A DNA stretch of 34,661 nt from Humidesulfovibrio sp. (GTDB taxonomy: Bacteria > Desulfobacterota > Desulfovibrionia > Desulfovibrionales > Desulfovibrionaceae), in NCBI RefSeq assembly GCF_030689645.1, contig NZ_JAUYFU010000043.1, positions 1 to 34,661 on the forward strand, read 5' to 3'. Below the pieces are notes generated by a model. The model was given only the letters and a program-made list of their open reading frames with translations. It was not told where the DNA came from and searched no databases. The position numbers and the translations under genes are program-made. Each line of letters starts with the position of its first letter. The first letter of the stretch is position 1. Shown one piece after another: positions 15,148-22,358 of this stretch.

Positions 15148-15849
15148 CTAGGGAGCCAAAATTTGTTGCGCTGCCCGGCCAAGGGCGGCAAGCGCTCCGG
15201 GCAAATCCCAGGCTTCCGGCGGGCGCGCGCCCACGGCGTTGGACACCGCGCGAAGCTCCGCGAAGGGCGTCCCTGCCAGCCGCGCGGCATAGGCCAGGGC
15301 AAAGCCTTCCATGTTCTCCAGGCCCGCGCCGAAGCGCTGAAAAAGCTCCCGCGCCCGCGCCGGGTCCGCCGTGACGCCGCTCACCGTGAGGCTCGCCGCA
15401 CAGGCCAGGCCAGCCGGATTGAGCCCCATCGCCCTGGCCCCGGCATGCGCGTCCCAGACCAGGCGTTCAAAAATTGCGGCCTCATCCGAGACTGCCACGC
15501 CGTTCAAGGAAAAGCCCAAGCCCCGCGCGTCTGCCGCGCACTGGCCTGAGGGCAGCAGGCCGAACTCCGGCCAGATCTCCTCCGTCGCCAGCCGCACCGA
15601 GCCGAGCGGATGCGCGGCCAGGTCGAAGCTGCCCGCCACGCCCAGGCTCAGCACCCCGGAGACATCGCGCCGCTCCAACGCCCGGCCCAGGGCCAGGGCG
15701 GAATTGACCACGCCGATGCCCGTCACCAGGGCCAGCACAGGGCGGCCAAAGGCGGAAAGTTCAAAGACCCTGCCCTGCGGGGCGTCCACCTGCACCTTCA
15801 GGGCAGAGCCAAGCTCCATCCCCGTGGCGGCGACGACCAAAACAGGCAT
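15148..15849 (-). CDS. mqnB: Futalosine hydrolase
   Basis: MqnB splits futalosine into hypoxanthine and dehypoxanthine futalosine in the futalosine route to menaquinone. The 233-residue protein has the nucleoside phosphorylase/nucleosidase fold: VVAATGMEL at the N-terminus, GVAGSFD in the middle, the nucleoside-binding ENMEGFA (178-184), and RAVSNAVGAR near the end, where the usual catalytic Asp of related nucleosidases is Asn, as is typical of MqnB. It starts only eight bases after the upstream dehydrogenase stop. The ribosome site is weak (AGGCC), so coupling is likely. A methylthioadenosine nucleosidase is the main alternative and less likely. Confidence 0.88.
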   Translation of the reverse strand: MPVLVVAATGMELGSALKVQVDAPQGRVFELSAFGRPVLALVTGIGVVNSALALGRALERRDVSGVLSLGVAGSFDLAAHPLGSVRLATEEIWPEFGLLPSGQCAADARGLGFSLNGVAVSDEAAIFERLVWDAHAGARAMGLNPAGLACAASLTVSGVTADPARARELFQRFGAGLENMEGFALAYAARLAGTPFAELRAVSNAVGARPPEAWDLPGALAALGRAAQQILAP

Positions 15850-15857
15850 GGCGAGGC

Positions 15858-17180
15858 CTACAGCCGCCAGAGCTTGAAGCCCGCAGCCAAGGCCGCGGCG
15901 GGGTCGAAATGCCCCTTCACGTCCAGCACCAAGGGCGCGGAGCCTTCACGAAACCAGCCGCGCAGATCTTCGAAGCCGAGCTCCACGTAGTCCTTGTGCG
16001 CCACGGCCAGAACCAGCGCGTCCAGGCTGCGCAGCTCGGCCAGGGGCGAAAGGGCGATGCCGTACTCGTGGCGCGCCTCGTCGGCGTCGGCCATGGGGTC
16101 GTGGGTCAGCACCTTGATGCCGTACTCCTCAAGCTCGCGCACCACGTCGATGACCCTGGTGTTGCGCAGGTCGGGAACGTTCTCCTTGAAGGTGAAGCCG
16201 AGAACGCCCACGCGCGCGCCCTTGACCTTCACATCGCCGTCGATGAGCTTCTTCACGCAGGTCTCGGCGATGAACTTGCCCATGCCGTCGTTGATGGCGC
16301 GGCCAGCCAGGATGACCCGGGGTGAGAAGCCCAGTGCCTGGGCCTTGAAGGTCAGGTAGTACGGGTCCACGCCGATGCAGTGGCCGCCCACCAGGCCGGG
16401 CCGGAAAGGCAGAAAATTCCATTTGGTGCCTGCTGCCTCCAGCACCTCAAGGGTGTCGATGCCCATGCGGTCGAAGATCACGGCCAGCTCGTTCATGAGG
16501 GCGATGTTCAGGTCGCGCTGGGTGTTCTCGATGACCTTCGCGGCCTCGGCCACCTTGATGCTGGACGCCCGGTAGGTGCCGGCCTTGACCACCGCGCCGT
16601 ACATTCCGGCCAGCAGGTCCGCCGTGGGCTCATCCTGTCCGGCCACCACCTTGACGATGGTCTCAAGCGTGTGCGCGCGGTCGCCGGGGTTGATGCGCTC
16701 CGGCGAGTAGCCCACGAAGAAACCCTCGCCGCACTTGAGGCCGGAAGCCTCCTCCAGCAGGGGCACGCAGACTTCTTCGGTCAGGCCGGGGTACACGGTG
16801 GACTCGTACACCACCACCGCGCCAGGGGCGAGATTTCCGCCAACGGTGCGCGAGGCGCCGATGACCGGGCGCAGGTCCGGGGCGCGGTGCTCGTCGATGG
16901 GCGTAGGCACGGCGACGATGATGACCGCCGCGTCTTTCAGGCGCGTGGGGTCGCAGGTGAAGGCCACCTTGGCGCTGACGAGGTCGTTGGGCAGCACCTC
17001 GCCGGTGCGGTCGCTGCCTGCGGCCAGCTCGTCCACGCGCTTCTGCGAAATATCGAACCCGATGACCGGGAAGTGGCGCGACAAGGCCACGGCCAAAGGC
17101 AAGCCAACGTAACCCAGGCCCACAACCGCAATGCTCGCGCGTCCGCCGCGCAGATCCTCAAGGCTTGTCTTCAACCCCAT
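15858..17180 (-). CDS. UDP-sugar 6-dehydrogenase, UDP-N-acetylhexosamine type (TviB/WbpA-like)
   Basis: The enzyme oxidises C6 of a UDP-sugar to a uronate with two NAD+, giving a precursor for surface polysaccharide. The 440 residues have the Rossmann loop VGLGYVGLPLA (20-30), VAVPTPIDEHRAPDL (89-103), YESTVYPG (125-132), GYSPERINPGD (157-167), the catalytic C268 in GGHCIGVDPYYL and FKENVPDLRNTR. GYSPERINPGD and VPTPIDEHRAPDL favour the UDP-GlcNAc or UDP-GalNAc dehydrogenases over UDP-glucose dehydrogenase. GGAAGGA precedes the ATG. No other polysaccharide gene is near; it sits among menaquinone genes, so its partner genes must lie elsewhere. Confidence 0.88.
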   Translation of the reverse strand: MGLKTSLEDLRGGRASIAVVGLGYVGLPLAVALSRHFPVIGFDISQKRVDELAAGSDRTGEVLPNDLVSAKVAFTCDPTRLKDAAVIIVAVPTPIDEHRAPDLRPVIGASRTVGGNLAPGAVVVYESTVYPGLTEEVCVPLLEEASGLKCGEGFFVGYSPERINPGDRAHTLETIVKVVAGQDEPTADLLAGMYGAVVKAGTYRASSIKVAEAAKVIENTQRDLNIALMNELAVIFDRMGIDTLEVLEAAGTKWNFLPFRPGLVGGHCIGVDPYYLTFKAQALGFSPRVILAGRAINDGMGKFIAETCVKKLIDGDVKVKGARVGVLGFTFKENVPDLRNTRVIDVVRELEEYGIKVLTHDPMADADEARHEYGIALSPLAELRSLDALVLAVAHKDYVELGFEDLRGWFREGSAPLVLDVKGHFDPAAALAAGFKLWRL

Positions 17181-17255
17181 GTTCGTTCCTTCCCCGAAAT
17201 CCCCAGGCGCCCCGTCCGGTGGACAACCAGCGTCCGCGCGGATACAAGGGGGCCC

Positions 17256-17459
17256 ATGAACCTCGACTGGTCGCTCTTCTTCATGGCCCTTGGCCTGGCC
17301 TTCCTCATGGAGGGCCTGCCCTATTTTCTCCTGGCCGAGCGTATGCCTTCGGTGCTGCTCACCCTGGCCAGCCGACCGCCCCGCGCCCTGCGCGTTCTGG
17401 GCCTCACGTCCATGATCCTGGGCGTTCTGATGGTGGCCCTGGGCCGGTCCTTTCTGTAA
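17256..17459 (+). CDS. Small membrane protein, DUF2065 (YjeT-like)
   Basis: This 67-residue protein has two probable membrane helices (about 6-27 and 46-64) joined by a short basic loop (R40, R43, R46). The sequence LFFMALGLAFLMEGLPYFL and the ending GVLMVALGRSFL fit the DUF2065 family, whose function is not known; members are often found near hflC in other bacteria. AAGGGG lies five bases before the ATG. It is the only plus-strand gene between 1 and 18857, between the divergent dehydrogenase gene and the convergent menG. It was picked out of a longer shadow frame by its ribosome site and composition. Confidence 0.8.
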   Translation: MNLDWSLFFMALGLAFLMEGLPYFLLAERMPSVLLTLASRPPRALRVLGLTSMILGVLMVALGRSFL

Positions 17460-17485
17460 AATCCTCGCCCCGGCCCGCCAGCGTT

Positions 17486-18346
17486 CTACTCGTCCGCGCT
17501 GGGCGCCTTGCCCGGATCGTCTGGCGTGAAGCAGCGCAGCACGCCGCCGTCTTCCCTGGCGTCTGCGACGTTTCCGGCGCAGCCTTCAGGCGCCGTTTCG
17601 GCTGCGGGAGCACACGCCTTTTCCGCCACATGCAGGTACACGATGCCCGAAAGCATGGCAACGTGAAACACGCGCGCATACCCGGCATCCATAAGCTCAC
17701 GGGATAATTGACGCTCATCCGGGAACTCGCGAATGGTCTCGGCCAGATAGCGGTACGCAGCGCGGTCGCCGGAGAACAGACTGCCCACCGACGGCAGCAC
17801 CTTGTCCAGATAAAAATTGTACAATCCGCCCCAGACCTTGCGCCTGCCGGTGCCGAACTCCAGGATGCAGAAACGGCCACCGGGCTTGAGCACCCGCAGC
17901 ACTTCCTTGTGGGCGGCCATGCGCGGACGGATGTTGCGAATGCCGAAGGCGATGGTGGCCGCGTCCATGGACTCGTCGGGCAGGGGCAACTTGCGCCCGT
18001 CGCCCTGGGCGGGCAGGATGCGGTCCTCAAGCCCGCCGGTAAGCTTCAGCTTGCCGTGCACCAGCATGGGCAGGGTGTAGTCCACAGCGGCCACGCGGAT
18101 GCCAGGGTACTGGCGAATGAGCGCCAGAGCCACGTCAAGCGTGCCTGCGGCCAAGTCCAGCACAACCCCGCCGGGCTTCGGCAGGGCCACGCGGGCCAGC
18201 CTCCAGCGCCAGTAGATGTCCAGGCCCAGGCTCAAGGTGTGGTTGAGAAAATCGTACCAGCGGGCGATGCGGCCGAACATGGCGGCAACTTGCCTGCCGT
18301 GCAGCTGATCGCGCTGCATCTGCTCCGGGGAAGGCGAACGCTGCAT
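17486..18346 (-). CDS. menG: Demethylmenaquinone methyltransferase
   Basis: MenG/UbiE methylates demethylmenaquinone with S-adenosylmethionine in the last step of menaquinone synthesis. The 286 residues include the family signature FGRIARWYDFLNHTLSLGLD (24-43), the SAM loop VLDLAAGTLDVAL (62-74), AVDYTLPML (87-95), FGIRNIRP (134-141) and LKPGGRFCILEFG. The core ends near residue 244. About 40 further residues form a Cys- and acid-rich tail not seen in ordinary UbiE, which is usually 230-250 long. The gene follows a 63-residue protein by three bases. With mqnB and the prenyl synthase nearby, menaquinone rather than ubiquinone is the natural substrate. Confidence 0.92.
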   Translation of the reverse strand: MQRSPSPEQMQRDQLHGRQVAAMFGRIARWYDFLNHTLSLGLDIYWRWRLARVALPKPGGVVLDLAAGTLDVALALIRQYPGIRVAAVDYTLPMLVHGKLKLTGGLEDRILPAQGDGRKLPLPDESMDAATIAFGIRNIRPRMAAHKEVLRVLKPGGRFCILEFGTGRRKVWGGLYNFYLDKVLPSVGSLFSGDRAAYRYLAETIREFPDERQLSRELMDAGYARVFHVAMLSGIVYLHVAEKACAPAAETAPEGCAGNVADAREDGGVLRCFTPDDPGKAPSADE

Positions 18347-18349
18347 GGG

Positions 18350-18541
18350 CTAAACGCCTTTCTTCTTCGTCTCCGCCGCTTCCGGGTCGCAAACGCCGCC
18401 GCCGGACACTGTGGTAAGAACTTCGCAATAGATTTCCGAGAAATGCTCGGCGAAATTGGCCGGGGAGATGCGGCCCACCTCAATAAATTTGACCACGATT
18501 TCCTTGGCCACCTGCAGGGCCTGCTTCTCAAGCGAATCCAT
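18350..18541 (-). CDS. Small conserved-looking protein of unknown function
   Basis: This 63-residue protein starts with a helical region (LEKQALQVAKEIVVKFIEVG), then RISPANFAEHFSEIYCEVL, and ends in a polar KKK tail. AGGA lies before its ATG, and the stop is three bases before menG, so it is probably the first gene of that transcript. I do not recognise it with certainty. The helical part faintly resembles the N-terminal half of MucR/Ros regulators, but the zinc-finger half is missing and only C39 and C51 are present. Its reality rests on the ribosome site and tight spacing. Confidence 0.65.
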   Translation of the reverse strand: MDSLEKQALQVAKEIVVKFIEVGRISPANFAEHFSEIYCEVLTTVSGGGVCDPEAAETKKKGV

Positions 18542-18857
18542 GACCGCTTCCTTTGGCTCCGGACGCTCGGCCCGGCTTGGCTATCCGAAAAACCCGCCCG
18601 GTGGGAAATGGCCGTGACCGCACCACGCGGAAGACCCCGGGCGGGAAAGAGGAAAAAACCGGCAAGGCCCCTCCCCCTTTGTTTAGTCCGCATACCATAC
18701 CACGCCGCCCCCCCCTTCGTCGAGTCCATCAAGGTGCGAAGACTGCCAGGCGTGCCCAACCGCACGCTGCGCAGTTGCCTTGCGGCAAAGGCCGCAGTAT
18801 GCATGTCGACAGAAAGCGCGGTTGCCTTGCCGCAGGGGACATGCCCCAGGAGGACAG
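18542..18857. other. Divergent intergenic region with a terminator-like leader
   Basis: About 316 bases without a gene separate the menG transcript (minus) from the response regulator (plus). It contains the inverted repeat listed separately at 18588-18645. No clear promoter hexamer pair was found on either strand. The run GGCGTGGTATGGTATGCGG (complement near 18690-18710) holds a direct TGGTATGG/TATG repeat of unknown meaning. Confidence 0.5.
18588..18645 (-). promoter_or_regulatory. Terminator-like hairpin in the leader of the menG transcript (possible attenuator)
   Basis: On the minus strand CCCGCCCGG (complement of 18637-18645) pairs perfectly with CCGGGCGGG (complement of 18593-18601) and is followed at once by TTTTTC. 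The 35-base loop contains a smaller CCGC/GCGG stem. It lies 47 bases before the ATG of the 63-residue protein, which has no gene ahead of it on that strand, so it is not the end of an upstream gene. It could be an attenuator or simply a shield against transcription from outside. Confidence 0.5.
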
Positions 18858-19973
18858 ATGCCGGGTAAGATTCTTATGGTTGAAGGCGCAGCCAATCCGC
18901 TGGGCAGCACAAACGAGCGGCTGGCCAAGCGGTTCGACATGGAGGCCGTGGTTGGCCCGGAGGAAGCCCTCAAGGCGGTGCGCGCCTCAGGTCCCTTCGA
19001 CGTGGTGCTGACAGACCTCAAGCTCGCCAAACGCGATGGCGTGGCCCTGCTCACAGCAATCAGGACGGCCCACCCGCAGACCGTAGGCATACTCATGGTG
19101 CAGCGCACAGACCTGGACCTGGCCCTGAACGCGGTTGAGGACGGCAAGGCCTTTCGCGTGGTGACGAAGCCCGCGTCCGTCGACGCCCTCACCGCGCACC
19201 TTAACGCGGGGCTTGAGCAGTACAAGCTTGAAACCGCGGAGCAAAGCTTTCTAGAAGACACGCTCCACGGAGCCGTGCAGGCCCTGACCGATGTTTTGAG
19301 CCTTGCAAACCCGGCAGCCTTCGGGCGCGCGCTACGCATCCGCGGCCTGGTGCACCGCTTGTCCAAGGTCATCCTCATCCCGCAGTTTTGGGAAGTGGAC
19401 ATGGCCGCCATGCTCTCGCACATCGGGTGCGTCTCGCTGCCCAAGGCCGTGCTGGACAAGATCGCCGGGGGCAAGGACCTCGCTCCGGACGAGCGCAGGC
19501 TTTTCGAAAACCACCCCACCGTAGGCGCTGGCGTGCTGGCCAACATCCCGCGCATGGCCCTGGTGTCCGAGATCATCAAAAAGCAGCACGCCCGCTACGA
19601 CGCCTCGCCGCCCTTTGGCGCACGGGTGCTCAAGATCGTGCTGGACTACGACATGCTGCTGAACCGCGGCCTGCCGGCCCCGGCCATCTTCACCCAAATG
19701 CTCGGCACCAAGGGCATCTACGACCCGGAAATCCTCAAGGCCTTTGAGACCACCATCCCCGTGGACACGGGCTACATCCGCCGCCGGGTCACCATGCGCG
19801 AACTCAAGGCCAACATGATCCTTGAGGAAAGCATCGTCTCCGTGGACGGCATGCTGTTATTGGCCAAGGACGCGGAGCTGAACGAGACCAACATCTACCG
19901 CCTCATCGAGTCCACGCACTCCTTTGACATTGTGGAGCCCGTCACCGTGCTGGTTCCTGTCAGCGCGATCTGA
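18858..19973 (+). CDS. Response regulator with degenerate HD-GYP-type output domain
   Basis: The 371 residues combine a receiver domain (1-120) and an HD-like domain (about 135-310). The receiver keeps the phosphate acceptor D53 in VLTDLKL and K104 in VTKP, but the N-terminal acidic pair is reduced to E9. The output domain follows HD-GYP architecture, yet the catalytic HD is replaced: LSHIG stands where LHDIG is usual. HPTVGAGVL (219-227) is retained, and HARYDASPPFG replaces the usual HXERXDGXGYP. It is therefore probably not an active cyclic-di-GMP phosphodiesterase. AGGAGG supports the ATG at 18858. It is a single-gene unit ended by the terminator at 19996-20028. Confidence 0.82.
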   Translation: MPGKILMVEGAANPLGSTNERLAKRFDMEAVVGPEEALKAVRASGPFDVVLTDLKLAKRDGVALLTAIRTAHPQTVGILMVQRTDLDLALNAVEDGKAFRVVTKPASVDALTAHLNAGLEQYKLETAEQSFLEDTLHGAVQALTDVLSLANPAAFGRALRIRGLVHRLSKVILIPQFWEVDMAAMLSHIGCVSLPKAVLDKIAGGKDLAPDERRLFENHPTVGAGVLANIPRMALVSEIIKKQHARYDASPPFGARVLKIVLDYDMLLNRGLPAPAIFTQMLGTKGIYDPEILKAFETTIPVDTGYIRRRVTMRELKANMILEESIVSVDGMLLLAKDAELNETNIYRLIESTHSFDIVEPVTVLVPVSAI

Positions 19974-19995
19974 CAGCCTGCTTCAGCACGAAAAG

Positions 19996-20028
19996 AAGGC
20001 CGTCCCCCTAGCGGAGACGGCCTTTCTT
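19996..20028 (+). terminator. Intrinsic terminator after the response regulator
   Basis: AAGGCCGTC (19996-20004) pairs with GACGGCCTT (20016-20024) around an 11-base loop and is followed by TTCTTGTTT-like sequence. A short A-rich run on the left could let it work for the converging gene at 20075 as well. Confidence 0.85.
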
Positions 20029-20074
20029 GTTTGGTGATCGGTTCAACGGTCGGCCCGTTGCGCCGCAACGTCTT

Positions 20075-21712
20075 CTATTCGTCGCGCATGGACGCAGCCA
20101 GGTGCGCGATCTCCTCGCGGATGACGCGGGCGGCCTCTCGCGGGACGGCACGGGAGATCTCGGAGAAGATCTCGCGATCCAACTGGGTCTGACGGTCTTC
20201 AAGCAGAGCCAGGCGCTCGCCCTCTCCGGCGGCGGCCCTCTCGGCAGCGTCCACACGGGAGGTTAGAGCCTCAGCCTTGTCCGCAGCCGCCTGAGCGGCA
20301 GCTTTGGCGTCAGCCACCTGAGCGCTCAGGCTGTCCTCCAACTGCGAACGCAGAGCGGAGAGCTCGTCTCGCAGGGATTCGGCCTCGTTCTGGGCGTCCA
20401 ACAGCCTCTGCTCCAGCTCGGACAAGGTCTTCTCGCGCTCCGCCAACTTGCCTTCCAGGCGCACGACAGCCACGCTGGTGCCCATCACCTGAGTGGCAAG
20501 CTCGGCCAGACGCTGCTCAAGGTCGCCAGCCGAGCCGGAAGGCCCAGCCATGACAACAGCAGCCTGGGCTGGCTGGCCAGAAGCTGCCACGACGGAGGCG
20601 CCAATGACGGCGGCACCGGCAACGGCGGCGCCGAGGGCCGCATCAGCCAGCGGCAGGGGCGCTTCCTCTGCTGCGGGCATGGCGACGGAGGCGGCAGGCT
20701 CGAACACAGGCTCAAGCGCCGGTTCTGGCAAGTCAGGCGCGGCCAGATCAAGGATCGCCGCGGGCTCTTCCGGCTCCGGGATCTGCGACAGCAGGTCCTG
20801 AGGATCCAGGGACAGCTCGGACGCGGCCTCGGGCTCCGGCTCACCTGCGGAGGACTCGATGCCCTCCATGAGGCCGGCCATGTCCAGATCGCCGGAATCA
20901 AGCAGCTGGTCCAGACCGGTGGAGGACGGGGCCTCGTCCGCCAAGTCTGACAGGGAAAGGTTGAGATCACCGCCCATGTCCGCCTGCTCCTGCTCGGCCA
21001 CGAGATCGCGGCCAGGCTCTGGATCGGACAGGTCGGGCAGGGTCAGGTCAAGCAAGGACTCTTGGGCGGTCATGTCCTCAGCAAGGCCCGAAGCCGCTTC
21101 CGTGGCGACCAGCGACTCGACCTCCGGGGCCTCATCGACGATATCGCCAAGGGAAAGCTCCAGAAGGTCTTCCTCCGGTTCCTCAGCCGAAATACCCGTC
21201 GGGGCGGGTTTGGCTGCGGCCTTGGGCACGTCGAGAGTCTCCAGCAGGTCGGACATGTCAGTGCTGTCCAGCGGCTCAACCTCGCGCGGGGCCTCCGGGG
21301 CGGGTTTCTTGTCGCCCAGGCCGGAAATAAGTTCATCCAAGCCGGAAAGGTCGATAACGCCGTCCTTGCCGCCGGAAGTCTCATCGGGCGGGACCAGCTC
21401 CATCTCGCCGCCAGCGGCGAAGGCCGAGAGATCGAGGATGTCGTCCTCGTCCTCGGCGGACATGGCGCCGTGCGCAGGCGAGGCGTCGGCCACAAGGTCG
21501 TCAAGAAGCAGGGCGTCCTCTTCGAATTCCGGCGCGCCCACAGGTGGGGCGGAGGCTGGCGTTTCGTCAGAGGAGGCCAGCTCCTCGGCGAAGAGGGCTT
21601 CCAGCTCTTTCTCGAAATCACTTTCGGCGGCCTTGGATTTAGCTCCGGAGGGCTTCAGGTCCAAGCCGTCAAGGTCCAGGGCATCGTCATTTGAAAAGGT
21701 CTTCGGCGGCAT
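20075..21712 (-). CDS. Acidic repeat / coiled-coil protein of unknown function
   Basis: I do not recognise this 545-residue protein. Residues 1-350 are very acidic, Pro-rich and probably disordered, with short recurring hydrophobic units: DILDLSAF (91), VIDLSGLDEL (119), MSDLLETL (153), DLLELSLGDI (182), LLDLTLPDL (220), LNLSLSDL (250), LSLDPQDLL (300) and ILDLAAPDL (320). A 30-residue Ala/Val/Gly stretch follows (355-385), hydrophobic but perhaps not a true membrane helix. Residues 396-515 form a coiled coil, and the last 30 (SEISRAVPREAARVIREEIA and on) an amphipathic helix. This resembles scaffolds such as PopZ in outline only. GGAGGAG precedes the ATG, about 30 bases after the cytochrome c3 terminator. 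Confidence 0.85.
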   Translation of the reverse strand: MPPKTFSNDDALDLDGLDLKPSGAKSKAAESDFEKELEALFAEELASSDETPASAPPVGAPEFEEDALLLDDLVADASPAHGAMSAEDEDDILDLSAFAAGGEMELVPPDETSGGKDGVIDLSGLDELISGLGDKKPAPEAPREVEPLDSTDMSDLLETLDVPKAAAKPAPTGISAEEPEEDLLELSLGDIVDEAPEVESLVATEAASGLAEDMTAQESLLDLTLPDLSDPEPGRDLVAEQEQADMGGDLNLSLSDLADEAPSSTGLDQLLDSGDLDMAGLMEGIESSAGEPEPEAASELSLDPQDLLSQIPEPEEPAAILDLAAPDLPEPALEPVFEPAASVAMPAAEEAPLPLADAALGAAVAGAAVIGASVVAASGQPAQAAVVMAGPSGSAGDLEQRLAELATQVMGTSVAVVRLEGKLAEREKTLSELEQRLLDAQNEAESLRDELSALRSQLEDSLSAQVADAKAAAQAAADKAEALTSRVDAAERAAAGEGERLALLEDRQTQLDREIFSEISRAVPREAARVIREEIAHLAASMRDE

Positions 21713-21738
21713 GGTCTTCTCCTCCAGGAGGAAAAGTT

Positions 21739-21769
21739 AAAAAAAGGGGGCCGCTTTCGCAACCCCCTT
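21739..21769 (-). terminator. Intrinsic terminator after cytochrome c3
   Basis: AAGGGGG (21744-21750) pairs with CCCCCTT (21763-21769) around a 12-base loop, and seven T residues follow on the minus strand. It lies between the cytochrome c3 stop and the start of the acidic repeat protein, with too little room for a separate promoter after it. Confidence 0.88.
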
Positions 21770-21786
21770 GGTGAGCGAGCTTTTTA

Positions 21787-22191
21787 CTAGGCCTTAGGAT
21801 GGCACTTGTCGCAAGCGGTGGGAACGTTCGGCTTGGCTTCCTTCTTGGCCTTGTGGCAACCAACGCAGGACTTGACGTCGTTGCTGTGGAACGCGGCGTA
21901 GTAGGAATCCTTGCCCTGCTTGGCGGTCAGGTTGTCGTGACAACCCTTGGAATCGCACTTGCCGTATTCATTGCCCTTGGCGTCCTTCTTGTGGTGACAA
22001 GCGGCGCACTTCACTTCAGTGTGCTTCTTGTGCGGGAACTTCACCAAGCTCTTGGTCATCTTCATGCCCTCGGGGGCCTTGAAGGTGAGGTCGGCATCCG
22101 GGGCCTTTTTGGCCGGGGCGGCATACAGGGGCAGGGCCATGGCACAAGCCAGGGCTGCAACAACCAAACTCATGATAAGAGAACGTTTCAT
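21787..22191 (-). CDS. cycA: Tetraheme cytochrome c3, type I
   Basis: This periplasmic electron carrier serves hydrogenases and membrane complexes. The 134 residues include a signal peptide (1-24, cleavage near YAA). The four heme sites are C62-C65-H66, C79-C84-H85 (the CX4CH type), C109-C112-H113 and C127-C130-H131. H54, H57, H67 and H102 are the sixth ligands, giving bis-His hemes. Site four is CX2CH, where many Desulfovibrio c3 proteins have CX4CH. AAGGAGG supports the ATG at 22191; a longer frame to 22263 adds 24 residues before the signal peptide and is rejected. It is monocistronic or leaks into the next gene; a terminator follows. Confidence 0.93.
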   Translation of the reverse strand: MKRSLIMSLVVAALACAMALPLYAAPAKKAPDADLTFKAPEGMKMTKSLVKFPHKKHTEVKCAACHHKKDAKGNEYGKCDSKGCHDNLTAKQGKDSYYAAFHSNDVKSCVGCHKAKKEAKPNVPTACDKCHPKA

Positions 22192-22210
22192 GCTTCTCAA
22201 TCCTCCTTCT

Positions 22211-22275
22211 TCACGTACGTGAGAACTCCACTCTACCACAGCCTTATGGAAGCATCTCCCCATGTACCTGGGGAG
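22211..22275 (-). promoter_or_regulatory. Structured leader of cytochrome c3: hairpin and 12-bp palindrome
   Basis: Upstream of the ribosome site are a perfect palindrome TCACGTACGTGA (22211-22222) and a 7-bp hairpin CTCCCCA (22256-22262) with TGGGGAG (22269-22275). Further out, TTGCCA and TATCTG with an 18-base spacer on the minus strand (about 22290-22320) could be the promoter. The palindrome could be an operator or an mRNA-stabilising hairpin; nothing here decides. Confidence 0.4.
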
Positions 22276-22358
22276 CCATTCCGAGACGAACAGTCATGCA
22301 GATACTCCCAAACAAAGCTTCCTGGCAAGGGAGACTGCACACTTTTCCGGGATTTTTT

